NCBI GenBank assembly: GCA_002310115.1
Contig: DBYI01000001.1
Location: forward strand, 1-58,515
Direction of reading: 5' to 3'
DNA length: 58,515 nucleotides
DNA from: Ruminococcus flavefaciens
GTDB taxonomy: Bacteria > Bacillota > Clostridia > Oscillospirales > Ruminococcaceae
The translations under genes were made by a program, and so were the position numbers. The notes below the pieces were generated by a model, which had not been told where the DNA came from, ran no database searches, and was given only the letters and a program-made list of their open reading frames with translations. This document shows positions 26,772-35,427 of this stretch, piece by piece (position 1 is the stretch's first letter; the number at the start of each line of letters is the position of its first letter).

Positions 26772-27914
26772 TTAAAATGGATACCCTTCTATTTGAGCAT
26801 TGATTTCTTTGCATTTAGCATATTCTTCTCCGAACAGATCGATATACTCCTTATTTTTAAACACATCAATTGGAACTTCAAGCCATCCTTGGAAAAGATC
26901 ATTTCCATCTGTCAATTCTTTTTTTATCTTTTTTATTTCTTGCTCTGATAAAGAGGAAATATCCTTAAAATAATAGCTGAAATATTCAAATACATATCTC
27001 TGCTCTTCTATTGATGAAAACATTTTTTCAGAAATCATACTTATAATCTTATCTTTATTACTCAGCAATTCAAGTTTGTCATTAAGCCAAGTTCCTAAAG
27101 CACCTTCTCTATTACATTTCATGTCAGCGGAACTACAATCATCATCGTTATAGTATTCAAATTCACCATTTTTTATAGAATTGTATACTAAGTCCTCAAT
27201 TCGTAATTGTGCAAGCTTATCAAGCTCCGAATATGTAGCGTTCATGAAATAATGAATATACATTCTCAGGCTTTTATCATCTTTGCATTTCATCAAATTT
27301 TTACTTACAACTTTACAAAAATCTGCTTTTGTTGTTTTAGAAAGAGCGTTGTACAATTGATTAATGAAGTATCTGAGTTTATCTTGTGGTAATTGTTCTC
27401 TGTTTGAAAACAGTTTTAATAGCAAATCATATCGTTTTTTTACAGGAACTTCTTTCAACAGTAGTTCTGCATACTCTTCTGAACAAGTAAAATCCTCATC
27501 ATAAAGTAGATCCATTATATTATCAATTTTTGTAACTCCACCTGAATGATCTACTTGATTCAAAAGGTAATTAATATATAGTATAATTGCTTCTGCTTCG
27601 TTTTGAGTATAGACGAATTTTTCATGACTTATTAAATTACGAACAGATTGCATTATTCCTTTAAAAGCGAAACCTATACCTTGTTGTATATCTCGTTCTG
27701 TTGTAGTTTCATTTTTATTAACTAAAATAACCGGAGTGTTTCCTAATAAGGAGGCTTCAACTAATTTTGAACCATCTTTATCATAAAAACCACTTTTCTC
27801 TCGTAATAGTTCGCTTGTATGAAATATAGCATCTCTAACAGCTTCGGTATAGTCATTTCGTTCATAATGAGCTTGAATTGACTTCCAAAGATCTTCACGT
27901 AGTTTATTCTCCAT
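26772..27914 (-). CDS. Ymh-like protein (TIGR02391-type) with extended C-terminus
   Basis: 380 residues. The N-terminal ~110 residues fit the Ymh family as I know it: a helix with YTEAVRDAIFHTSELLREKSG, then DGSKLVEA and the closing RNLISHEKF. That closing segment has an Arg-x4-His spacing like HEPN nucleases. The C-terminal ~250 residues are helical and unassigned. Ymh-like genes often travel with type I RM genes. It lies 12 bp after hsdR and is the second gene of the operon. Confidence 0.7.
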   Translation of the reverse strand: MENKLREDLWKSIQAHYERNDYTEAVRDAIFHTSELLREKSGFYDKDGSKLVEASLLGNTPVILVNKNETTTERDIQQGIGFAFKGIMQSVRNLISHEKFVYTQNEAEAIILYINYLLNQVDHSGGVTKIDNIMDLLYDEDFTCSEEYAELLLKEVPVKKRYDLLLKLFSNREQLPQDKLRYFINQLYNALSKTTKADFCKVVSKNLMKCKDDKSLRMYIHYFMNATYSELDKLAQLRIEDLVYNSIKNGEFEYYNDDDCSSADMKCNREGALGTWLNDKLELLSNKDKIISMISEKMFSSIEEQRYVFEYFSYYFKDISSLSEQEIKKIKKELTDGNDLFQGWLEVPIDVFKNKEYIDLFGEEYAKCKEINAQIEGYPF

Positions 27915-27925
27915 AGTTTTCTCCT

Positions 27926-30664
27926 TTATGCCACCAATACCTCATTCATTTCCATTAATAATTCCTCATAGCTGTCCCCGAAAACCTCATAGAATCTGCC
28001 GAGACCGCCTTTATGGTCAAAGGGGTTGAGGTCAAGGTCGTCGGGCTCAATGCTGAGAGAAGCTATGATATGGTCTTTTATAAGCCTGAGCCACTCCATT
28101 TGCTCATCTGTGAAATGAACCGCACCTGCATTCCTGCGGAGAGTCCATTGCATGAAATTATAGTTGACCTTGTCTGCAAACGGCTGCAAATTATCGGCAT
28201 ATCCCATTTCAAAGCGTATTATGGATATAAGATCAGTAAGCTGAGCCATAGTGCCACGCTTTAACTTATCAGGCTTCTTTATTGCATAGCAGTCCCACAG
28301 TCGCTCGACTGTAACACCCTTGTTTTTCAGCTTTTCATACAGCTTTTTCAGGCTTTCTATCGCCATGGGACGATTTTTGTAGCTCTCGTTATAAATGATA
28401 CGAAGCGCAATTATTTCGTCCTTGTTTTCTTCTATAAACTCGTGGAACGTCTGGATAGTCCTGTCAACGTTCTTTTCCTGCTCGGAGTCAAAGTCTGCGA
28501 ACAGAACAGTGTCAAGGTTGACATTATCAATTATCTGTTCATGACTCCTGCGTATATTTTCGATAAAATCTCTTGTGTCGGGATCATAGAAAGGCTTCAC
28601 CGCTTCAGCGATCAATGCTTTCTGAGCTTCGTTAAGCTGTTCTTCGTCAGGTTCAGTGGACTGAAAAGTGTTGAACGCTGTTTGTTTAATTACCTCTTCG
28701 TCAAAGGCGTTGAGTAGAACTTCAGCAAGTTTACCTGCAGGAGTTCCGACATTCTCATCAAATTCCTTACGCTCACGGGGCGTCATCTGACTGTTAAGGC
28801 GTACAAGTCGGTTTGCAAGAGAAGTCAGTGTGTCTTCATCTTTTGCACCAAGTGCGACATTGAGCATAAGTTCTTTCATGGAAACAGTCGGCTTACGTTC
28901 GAGGGTTCTCGTTTCGGTTTTCTTGGACTTAGTAACACCAACAGCATCAACGATAACAAAATGATCCTTATTCTCAGTTGCGGACGGGGAAACCTTCTGA
29001 AGATCATCCTTGCCGAGAGTTCTCGTTCCACGGCCTTTCATCTGCTCAAAATAGTTCTTGCTGCGAACATCACGCATGAATATCAGACATTCAATAGGCT
29101 TGACGTCTGTTCCTGTTGCGATCATATCAACAGTAACAGCTATTCTCGGATAGTAACTGTTTCTGAATTCTGCAAGAACAGTTTCAGGGTTGGAGGCTGA
29201 ATAGGTTACCTTTTTGCAAAAATTATTCCCTTCGCCGAATTCTTCGCGGACTATCTGTATGATATCATCAGCGTGACTGTCTGTTTTGGCGAATATCAAG
29301 GTCTTCGGAACTTCCTTACGCCTTGGGAACAGCTTTGTATACAAGTTCTCCTTAAACGTCTTTATAACAGTTCTTATATGGCTTGGATTTACAATATCAC
29401 GATCAAGCTGAGTCGGCTTATAGTCAACATCTTCATCAAGCTGCTTCCAGCGCTTTTCTCTTGACATACGATTGCGTGACTCAATAAGCTGCTTCATGAT
29501 ATGAGCGCCATTTTTTCCTACATTTGTTTCAATAAGAAAGATATCCTCGCCAACATTTACTCCGTCTATAATAGCCTGTTCTCTTGAATACTCACTTACA
29601 ATATTCTGATTGAAATACGCAAATGTGCGTTTATCCGGAGTTGCAGTAAGTCCAACTATAAATGCATCGAAGTATTCAAGCACCTGATTCCACACATTAT
29701 AAATGGATCTGTGGCATTCATCAACAATTATGCAGTCGAAAAATTCAGGTGGATATTTCTCATTGTATACTACTTCTTTTGGAGATTTTCTTTCAAGTGA
29801 GGTTACTTCTTCAAGCGAAATCTCATCTATAGACTCATCAGATTCTTCTCCGCTGAGAATGGAATACATTCTTTGGATTGTGCTGATGCATATCTGCACA
29901 TCAGACGGTATGTATGAGCTTTTAAGCCTGCGAACACCGTAAATTTCTGAAAAAGAACGATTATCATCATTCGGACGATATGCAAGGAATTCACGTTCAG
30001 CTTGTTCACCAAGGCTCTTTGTATCAACCAGAAAGAGTATACGGTTCATCTTGCCGAATTTAAGCATACGATAAGCGGCAGTTATAGCTGTGAAAGTTTT
30101 ACCAGCACCTGTTGCCATCTGAACTAAAGCTCTTGGCTTGTTTTCTGCTAAAGAATTGTCCAGATTTTTTATAGCAACAATTTGACAACCACGAAATCCT
30201 GTACCATCAAACTCTGGGAAATGCTTCATATTGTTTCTGATAGTGTCATTTCTTCTTATAAGGCTGGCTAATGTTTCCGGCCTATGGAATGAAAACACTG
30301 TTCTTGAACGGTATTTCTCATCATTGTAGTCAGTAAAGCGAGTGAGCTTATCTGTAGATTCATATGCGAATCTTATCTTGTAATCACACTTGATCCACTT
30401 AAATGTGCTGTTGGCATAACGAGAAGACTGTCCTTCGACAGTTGTTATATTCTCTCCTTCTTCACTTTTCTTAGCTTCAATTACTCCGACGGGTGCTCCG
30501 TTTACGAAAAGTGCGTAGTCAACAGGCCCAGTATCTGTCGGAAATTCGCGTACAGCGACGCCGACAGCAGCATTAGAATTTAATCTTTTAACATCTTGAA
30601 TTATCCAACCAGAAGTTAGTAGCTTTTCATCAATTATTTTTCTTGCTTTCTGTTCAGGCGTCAT
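27926..30664 (-). CDS. hsdR: Type I restriction endonuclease/translocase subunit
   Basis: 912 residues. An N-terminal PD-(D/E)xK nuclease (VDYALFVNGAPVGVIEAKK), then an SF2 helicase core: Walker A ATGAGKT, DECH box (VDECHRSIYN), GLTATP, and a motif VI-like GRGTRTLGK. A C-terminal helical domain for HsdM binding follows. It translocates DNA and cuts far from the unmethylated site. First gene of the long minus-strand operon; AAAGGAG precedes the ATG. Length and motifs look intact. Confidence 0.95.
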   Translation of the reverse strand: MTPEQKARKIIDEKLLTSGWIIQDVKRLNSNAAVGVAVREFPTDTGPVDYALFVNGAPVGVIEAKKSEEGENITTVEGQSSRYANSTFKWIKCDYKIRFAYESTDKLTRFTDYNDEKYRSRTVFSFHRPETLASLIRRNDTIRNNMKHFPEFDGTGFRGCQIVAIKNLDNSLAENKPRALVQMATGAGKTFTAITAAYRMLKFGKMNRILFLVDTKSLGEQAEREFLAYRPNDDNRSFSEIYGVRRLKSSYIPSDVQICISTIQRMYSILSGEESDESIDEISLEEVTSLERKSPKEVVYNEKYPPEFFDCIIVDECHRSIYNVWNQVLEYFDAFIVGLTATPDKRTFAYFNQNIVSEYSREQAIIDGVNVGEDIFLIETNVGKNGAHIMKQLIESRNRMSREKRWKQLDEDVDYKPTQLDRDIVNPSHIRTVIKTFKENLYTKLFPRRKEVPKTLIFAKTDSHADDIIQIVREEFGEGNNFCKKVTYSASNPETVLAEFRNSYYPRIAVTVDMIATGTDVKPIECLIFMRDVRSKNYFEQMKGRGTRTLGKDDLQKVSPSATENKDHFVIVDAVGVTKSKKTETRTLERKPTVSMKELMLNVALGAKDEDTLTSLANRLVRLNSQMTPRERKEFDENVGTPAGKLAEVLLNAFDEEVIKQTAFNTFQSTEPDEEQLNEAQKALIAEAVKPFYDPDTRDFIENIRRSHEQIIDNVNLDTVLFADFDSEQEKNVDRTIQTFHEFIEENKDEIIALRIIYNESYKNRPMAIESLKKLYEKLKNKGVTVERLWDCYAIKKPDKLKRGTMAQLTDLISIIRFEMGYADNLQPFADKVNYNFMQWTLRRNAGAVHFTDEQMEWLRLIKDHIIASLSIEPDDLDLNPFDHKGGLGRFYEVFGDSYEELLMEMNEVLVA

Positions 30665-30708
30665 AATTTCTGCACTCCTTTACAAAAAATTACAATTTAC
30701 CAATTATA

Positions 30709-30737
30709 ATTATAGCACAATTCACTACAAATGTCAA
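30709..30737 (-). promoter_or_regulatory. Promoter of the RM/defence operon
   Basis: On the minus strand: TTGACA (30737-30732), 17-bp spacer, TATAAT (30714-30709), 45 bp before the hsdR ATG. It could drive all genes down to 18100, since no strong terminator was seen between them. Confidence 0.8.
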
Positions 30738-30821
30738 TTAAAATCTATAAACAGTCTTACAATAAAATATAAAAAAATTAATGTAAGTTCAACGATACCT
30801 GCACTTCGTTTTCATATTGAG

Positions 30822-31100
30822 TCATTATCAGTAGGAGTATTCCTGTATATATACTTAATAACAGACAGTTTATTATCAACCAGCTTGATATTCAAGCTAC
30901 CTTTTATGCTATCATCAATGAAGTTATTTTTCGATGTTTCGTTTCTATAGTAATAATAAATCAGTGTTTTATCATTAACAAAGAGTTTTTCTGAAACAAG
31001 ATTATACGGATCGCATTTTTATACTCGTATACTACAATATCACAAGAGAACATACAATTGCTATAGCTTTCGGCAATATTATATTGTCGAATAATACACT
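30822..31100 (-). pseudogene. 3' fragment of an unrecognised gene, frameshifted
   Basis: Reading the minus strand gives a plausible protein tail ending at the TGA at 30824-30822 (contains LVSEKLFVNDKTLIYYYY). Its upstream continuation (SCDIVVYEYK) is in another frame, with the shift at an A-run near 31020. No start was found. Decayed remnant; family unknown. The rest of the 30665-31130 spacer holds the operon promoter and A/T-rich sequence. Confidence 0.5.
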
Positions 31101-31130
31101 CTGTTTATGGAATGTTTTCCGAGAAATTTC

Positions 31131-31159
31131 TTGAAAAATAGGGCTAAGTATGGTATAAT
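31131..31159 (+). promoter_or_regulatory. Promoter of the PDDEXK nuclease gene
   Basis: TTGAAA (31131-31136), 17-bp spacer, TATAAT (31154-31159) with an upstream TGG. Confidence 0.8.
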
Positions 31160-31191
31160 AGGTGTATCATCAGGAAATGAGGGCGAACCCT

Positions 31192-32217
31192 ATGGATAAT
31201 GAAATCATAAAATCTGAGAGCAATTCAGAGGATATATATACTTCCATACGTTCTTTTGTTATAACAGCGCAAAATAAAGTGTATGCCGCTGTCAATACTG
31301 CAATGGTAATTGCTTACTGGGAGATTGGCGAGCAGATATACAAGGCTTGCGGAGAAAATGACAGAGCTGAGTATGGCAAAAATCTTTTGAAGTACCTATC
31401 TAACAAACTTACCGCCGAATTCGGAAAAGGCTTTACAGAGCGAAATCTGCGTGCAATGCGTCAGTTTTATAGCTGTTTCCCGAATCGGCACACACTGTGT
31501 GCCGAATTGAGCTGGTCGCATTATCGCATACTTATGAAGATAGCCGATAAGCCTGCCCGTGATTTTTACACAGAAGAATGTGCAAAATCAGCGTGGAGCG
31601 TCCGCCAGCTTGAAAGGCAGATCAATACGATGTACTATCAGCGGCTGCTTGCAAGCAAGGACAAGTCCTCGGTGGCAGCGGAAATACAAACCAGCACGCC
31701 AAAGCCAGAGTATGAGAAAGCGATAAAAGACCCGTATATCATGGAATTTCTACAGATAAAGCCTGATACCCATGTATATGAAAGCGATATAGAACAGGCT
31801 CTGATAGACCATCTACAGCAGTTCATTTTGGAGCTTGGACGCGGCTTTTCCTTTGTATCACGGCAAAAGCGTTTTACTCTTGACGGGCAGGACTTCTTCA
31901 TTGACCTTGTTTTTTACAACTATATCCTCAAATGCTTTGTGTTGTTTGATTTGAAAACTGATAAACTGACACATCAGGATCTGGGACAGATGCAGATGTA
32001 TGTTAATTACTACACAAGAGAGCTTATGAACGAGGGAGATAATCCTCCTATCGGTATCGTGCTGTGTGCTGAGAAAAATGATGCAATTGTAAAATATACT
32101 CTGCCAGAAGGCAATAACCAGATATTCGCTTCAAAGTATTTCACATACCTTCCGACTGAGGAAGAGCTGAAACGGGAACTCAGAATCGACGAATTCCAAA
32201 AGCTTGATGAAGAATAA
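31192..32217 (+). CDS. YhcG-family PDDEXK nuclease (DUF1016)
   Basis: 341 residues from ATG 31192 with GAGGGCG nine bases upstream; ATG 31177 is an alternative. The N-terminal helical part has IAYWEIGEQI and LSWSHYRILM, typical of DUF1016. The C-terminal nuclease has the catalytic spacing IDLVFYN and FVLFDLKT (Asp then D-x-K) followed by QMQMYVNYY. These proteins are common in mobile elements and beside type I RM genes; a role in DNA cleavage or repair during conflict is suspected. It has its own promoter and reads away from hsdR. Confidence 0.85.
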   Translation: MDNEIIKSESNSEDIYTSIRSFVITAQNKVYAAVNTAMVIAYWEIGEQIYKACGENDRAEYGKNLLKYLSNKLTAEFGKGFTERNLRAMRQFYSCFPNRHTLCAELSWSHYRILMKIADKPARDFYTEECAKSAWSVRQLERQINTMYYQRLLASKDKSSVAAEIQTSTPKPEYEKAIKDPYIMEFLQIKPDTHVYESDIEQALIDHLQQFILELGRGFSFVSRQKRFTLDGQDFFIDLVFYNYILKCFVLFDLKTDKLTHQDLGQMQMYVNYYTRELMNEGDNPPIGIVLCAEKNDAIVKYTLPEGNNQIFASKYFTYLPTEEELKRELRIDEFQKLDEE

Positions 32218-32260
32218 CTCAAGTGTATTATAAATCTCTGCTATAAGAACGGTATAAAAA

Positions 32261-32291
32261 CAAGCACCCTAATTTGAAATTAAGGTGCTTG
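32261..32291. terminator. Bidirectional terminator between convergent genes
   Basis: A long stem (CAAGCACC with GGTGCTTG, extended inside by TAATTT/AAATTA) between the nuclease gene and the minus-strand HTH gene. The minus-strand side is followed by TTTTTA. Confidence 0.75.
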
Positions 32292-32299
32292 TAATTATA

Positions 32300-32758
32300 T
32301 TATCTGATTGCCCTGTAGCAATGTCTGCTGATTTCGCGTTTATCTATCTCGCATATCAATTCTCCGTGTTCGCAAAGCGGTTTCAGCAGATAGTCACGGC
32401 AGAAGCCTGCCCCGAGATTGAGATGCTGAGCTATCTCGGTTATTGTCCTGCGGGTGCGGCAATAGCGGAGCACTTCTCTTTGATAATCGCGGACATTTGG
32501 TTTATCGCTAACAGCGTAGACTGCAAGATACTCCAGAACCCATTCTTTCGGATATATCAGGCGATTGCCTAAGTTATAGTGACGCAGCATACCGCAGTTT
32601 TTAAGGTTCAATACTGTGGCTCTGCCTACTCCTAGCATCTTCATTACATCTTTTGTTCCGAGTGCATCAGGATAATTGAAATACAGCTTTCGGAGTCTGA
32701 CTACCGTTCGGAGCTGAGCTGAAGTCAGCTCCCAATCGTTATCAAAACTTGCATCCAT
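32300..32758 (-). CDS. Two-domain helix-turn-helix protein, excisionase-like
   Basis: 152 residues. The middle (GTKDVMKMLGVGRATVLNL ... LIYPKEWVLEYL) is the same MerR/Xis-type winged helix as in the 10000-10218 protein. The C-terminal ~60 residues look like a second winged helix (TITEIAQHLNLGAGFCRDYL). It lies 300 bp inside the right end of element 1, so it may bind the right arm during excision or regulate the nearby genes. Confidence 0.7.
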   Translation of the reverse strand: MDASFDNDWELTSAQLRTVVRLRKLYFNYPDALGTKDVMKMLGVGRATVLNLKNCGMLRHYNLGNRLIYPKEWVLEYLAVYAVSDKPNVRDYQREVLRYCRTRRTITEIAQHLNLGAGFCRDYLLKPLCEHGELICEIDKREISRHCYRAIR

Positions 32759-32849
32759 ATGGCTTCCTCTTTTCTCATTTTATTTAGTTGCTGAAGCGGA
32801 ATTATACATATCTCGTTAACGGTGTACACAAAAATCGTTCATAATCGTA

Positions 32850-32871
32850 TCTAACACTTTTCTAACACTTC
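32850..32871. repeat. Arm-type integrase site, right end of element 1
   Basis: Two tandem 11-mers of TCTAACACTTT type (last base of the second differs), matching 6455-6476. They lie about 180 bp inside attR. Confidence 0.8.
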
Positions 32872-33052
32872 CGAGTCTTTTTTCACGATTTCTGTTCAGA
32901 TGTTGCTTTCAGTCAAATACGTTAATATAGGCGTTTGCAGATTTTAAATCGTCACGCTTGGCTAAATACAGCCATTTATCACCTGACTGTCTGATCTGTT
33001 TCAACACCAATTGGAACGTGCTGACACATACTGAAAAACGTCAGGTATGGCT

Positions 33053-33097
33053 CCAAAACCGCGTGCCGAGGGTTCAAGTCCTTCTGCCCCTGCCAGA
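33053..33097 (+). repeat. attR of element 1 / attL of element 2 (partial tRNA-Trp)
   Basis: 45 bp identical to the 3' half of tRNA-Trp at 6354-6398. There is no 5' half, so this is an attachment-site copy and not a functional tRNA. Immediately downstream come a new terminator, new arm repeats and a new integrase gene, so it is also the left boundary of a second element. Confidence 0.92.
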
Positions 33098-33107
33098 TCT
33101 AAAGTAG

Positions 33108-33145
33108 AGGAAACGCCGATATATAAGCGTTTCCTCTTTTTCTAT
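33108..33145 (+). terminator. Terminator at the left end of element 2
   Basis: Perfect 11-bp stem (AGAGGAAACGC, 33108-33118 with 33129-33139) and a T-run. Same position relative to att as the hairpin at 6402, but unrelated in sequence. Confidence 0.85.
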
Positions 33146-33166
33146 TATTGCGCAATTAGGGGCATG

Positions 33167-33188
33167 TCCTTTATTTGTCCTTTATTTT
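33167..33188. repeat. Arm-type site, left end of element 2
   Basis: Two perfect tandem 11-mers of TGTCCTTTATT. Related pairs occur at 37253-37274 and 42387-42408, inside the two right-end-like repeats. Confidence 0.75.
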
Positions 33189-33204
33189 TACATTTAACTA
33201 AAAA

Positions 33205-34080
33205 TTAGGTTTTCTTTTCATTTTCGCGATTTAGTATACATTTTGCTACATCGTCCATAGCTCTTGCTTGAGCTTCCTGAAAAGTATGAGCGTAAATGTT
33301 CAATGTTGTAGTAGCGCAGCTGTGTCCTAAACAGCCTTGTACTGTTCTGACATCGACACCATTATTGATTAAGATTGAAGCGTTGAAATGTCTGAAGCTG
33401 TGAATGTTAACGAATCTCATACCTGTCTTTGCACAGAAGCGTTCAAAGAATTTGTAAGGTTGACGCATTCCCATGGGACTGCCATCAGTTTTGGTGAACA
33501 ACCGATCGCTTTCAATCCATTTTGAACCGACTTCTTCCTTCAATTTATCCTGCCATGCCTTATACTCTTTCAGTTTTTGTATTATTTCAGGTGGAAGCTT
33601 TATAAAACGTTTACTGCTTTCAGTTTTAGGAGTGTCTGTGTAGATTCCTTTCTCTTTTGTGTACTCAGAAGTTCTTACAACTTTTAAGAGCGAGTCATCC
33701 CAGTAGATGTCCTTCCATTCAAGTCCAAGTAGCTCACCACGACGTAGCCCTGTGAAAGCTGCAAGAGTAAAGAAAATAGTATATTTGTAATTGGCTTCTG
33801 TTTCTTCCTCAAACAGATCAAGCATTTTCTGTACTTCTTCAAGAGTATAAATATTACGTTCTTTGGGTTTTAATTTAGGAAGTACAACGTTCCTGCATGG
33901 ATTGTCAGGCAGCATCTGCATTTTTACAGAATAATCAAATACTGAAGAAATAAATGTTTTATAGTTTTTTACTGTTTTCGGTGAATACGGTTTAAGAGGT
34001 TTCCCCCTTCTGTCTTTGCGATTTTCATTAATGAGATCAACTATAAACATCTGAATATTACGGGTAGTGATTTTGTCCAT
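33205..34080 (-). pseudogene. Tyrosine recombinase (integrase 3), missing its N-terminal domain
   Basis: 291 residues. The core-binding and catalytic domains look intact: Arg in FTGLRRGELLG, HSFRHFNAS, LGHSCA, and Tyr in NIYAHTF. About 80-100 N-terminal residues (arm-binding domain) expected in this family are absent. Just upstream lies the 3'-truncated reading frame of an unrelated replication-type gene, so a deletion probably fused the two. A remaining ATG at 34080 could give a short protein, but arm binding would be lost. The element is probably immobile alone. Confidence 0.8.
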
Positions 34081-34091
34081 TCGAAGATGAC

Positions 34092-34530
34092 CTATCCTGC
34101 GATACGGTACTGTCCTGAAAAGCAGTAGCTTATCATGGAAAGTATCGCTGTAGCAGCCATTGATACATCTGTTGATGTAGTCTCAGCAACGGCGCATGCC
34201 ATATCTCTTAATACAGGCGGCAGAGCTGTTACAGGGAAATCGATCATATTTGCTCTGTTCCCTTTTAATGGTGTGGGCTTTACCCACTGGATCTCGTTGC
34301 TCAATTCATCATCATCATCCTTTCTGAATAGATTTAAAAGCGCTTTTATGTATTTATGTTCAAGTGCTATAGTGCTTAAAGTGTTTATTGTGCGTATGTG
34401 TTCGGGTTGAAGCAGACTCGTTTATGATATACATAATACGCTTCTGACCTGAGTCGGCAAAACACCGAATCAGCTTATCATCATCAACGTGACTTTTTAA
34501 TGTATCAGATGTATCCCTATAACAACAGAA
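34092..34530 (-). pseudogene. Decayed replication-type gene (DUF3987-like N-terminal part)
   Basis: The minus strand reads a protein-like segment (WVKPTPLKGN ... FPVTALPPVLRDM, about 34110-34300) resembling the start of DUF3987/YfjI proteins. Upstream, coding potential continues in a second frame (IRCFADSGQKRIMYIINESA, ~34430-34500), with a shift near 34370. The 3' part is cut off by a stop at 34092, next to the truncated integrase. No intact product is expected. Confidence 0.5.
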
Positions 34531-34679
34531 CACTCTCTACTTTTAAAGGTAAAAAACAAGCAAGTTGATACCCTCCTATCTGAAACATTTTCAGTTCACT
34601 GTAATTTACCCTCACTTTTAAAGCCGATAAAAAGAGTTGGTGCTATTTGTGATATTAACAATGATACTTCGATAATTAT

Positions 34680-34871
34680 TTAATCGCTATTTTGGCAATA
34701 AGAAATGTATAATGGAAAATTAGCATTGCTATGGGGATGAGCCAGCCTCTCATTCATCACCGCATTAGGTTTTAGGCCGCGATCTTTAGACTCATTATCA
34801 ATATCCTTAGCAAGACTCTCAGGCATAAGCACTGTCTTCCTTACTGTTTTCTTCTCTTCGGGATTCCTCAT
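34680..34871 (-). pseudogene. Ribbon-helix-helix protein remnant
   Basis: From ATG 34871: MRNPEEKKTVRKTVLMPESL, then a helix ending NAVMNERL. This is the start of a ribbon-helix-helix DNA-binding protein (plasmid-type repressor or MobC-like). The last ~25 residues look unrelated, so the 3' end was probably replaced. The stretch 34531-34679 is A/T-rich without a gene I trust. Confidence 0.45.
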
Positions 34872-34947
34872 AGTGAGTACCTCTTTCAATATGTATTTCT
34901 GGAGTGGTTTATCTTATAAGATATAAAAAACTTACTTGATATTTTCT

Positions 34948-35135
34948 CCCTCAACTTTTATAAGGTAAAAAACGACAGGGTTATGCATTTATATTTCATC
35001 ATAATATTGTGTAACAAAACGTGACCTCATCCCTTTTTGATGGTGAACAAGACGTTCACCGTTAACTTTACAACAAAAATGACGCCCTGATTTAGGGCGC
35101 CTGCATCGACTATATGATCTATTTTTATTCACGAA
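34948..35135. repeat. Composite hairpin repeat, copy 1
   Basis: About 185 bp alignable with 55140-55320. It contains three short hairpins: 35011-35015/35021-35025 (loop AAAAC), GGTGAAC 35042-35048/35054-35060 (loop AAGAC), and CGCCCT 35083-35088/35094-35099 (loop GATTT). Then comes a conserved GCATCG...ATGATCTATT tail. These hairpins belong to the family seen in the 10.3-kb array. The rest of the spacer to 35427 is A/T-rich and probably holds the promoter of the next gene. Confidence 0.75.
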
Positions 35136-35427
35136 TTGATGTATTGAAATTATAAAACATCTATTATATAATGGGCCTATTTTTTATAAGATGTACCTTT
35201 GCTTTATTATTAATTCCGTAAGCTTTATATTTATTGTGAGTTTGGCTAACTAGCTTTACCTCCGATTGAGCTATATGACTAAAATTATTTCGGAAATATT
35301 AATTTAAAATGGTATGTATTGCCAATTGGTGATTTGTGATATATAATATAAATATAAACATAAATATCAATAACTTGGATAATTATTATTACAAACAACG
35401 ATGCTGTGAAAAAAGGAGGGACGATTA

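Noticed and set aside
33053..33097. A second tRNA-Trp gene
   Set aside because: Only the 3' half is present; no acceptor 5' strand, D arm or promoter.
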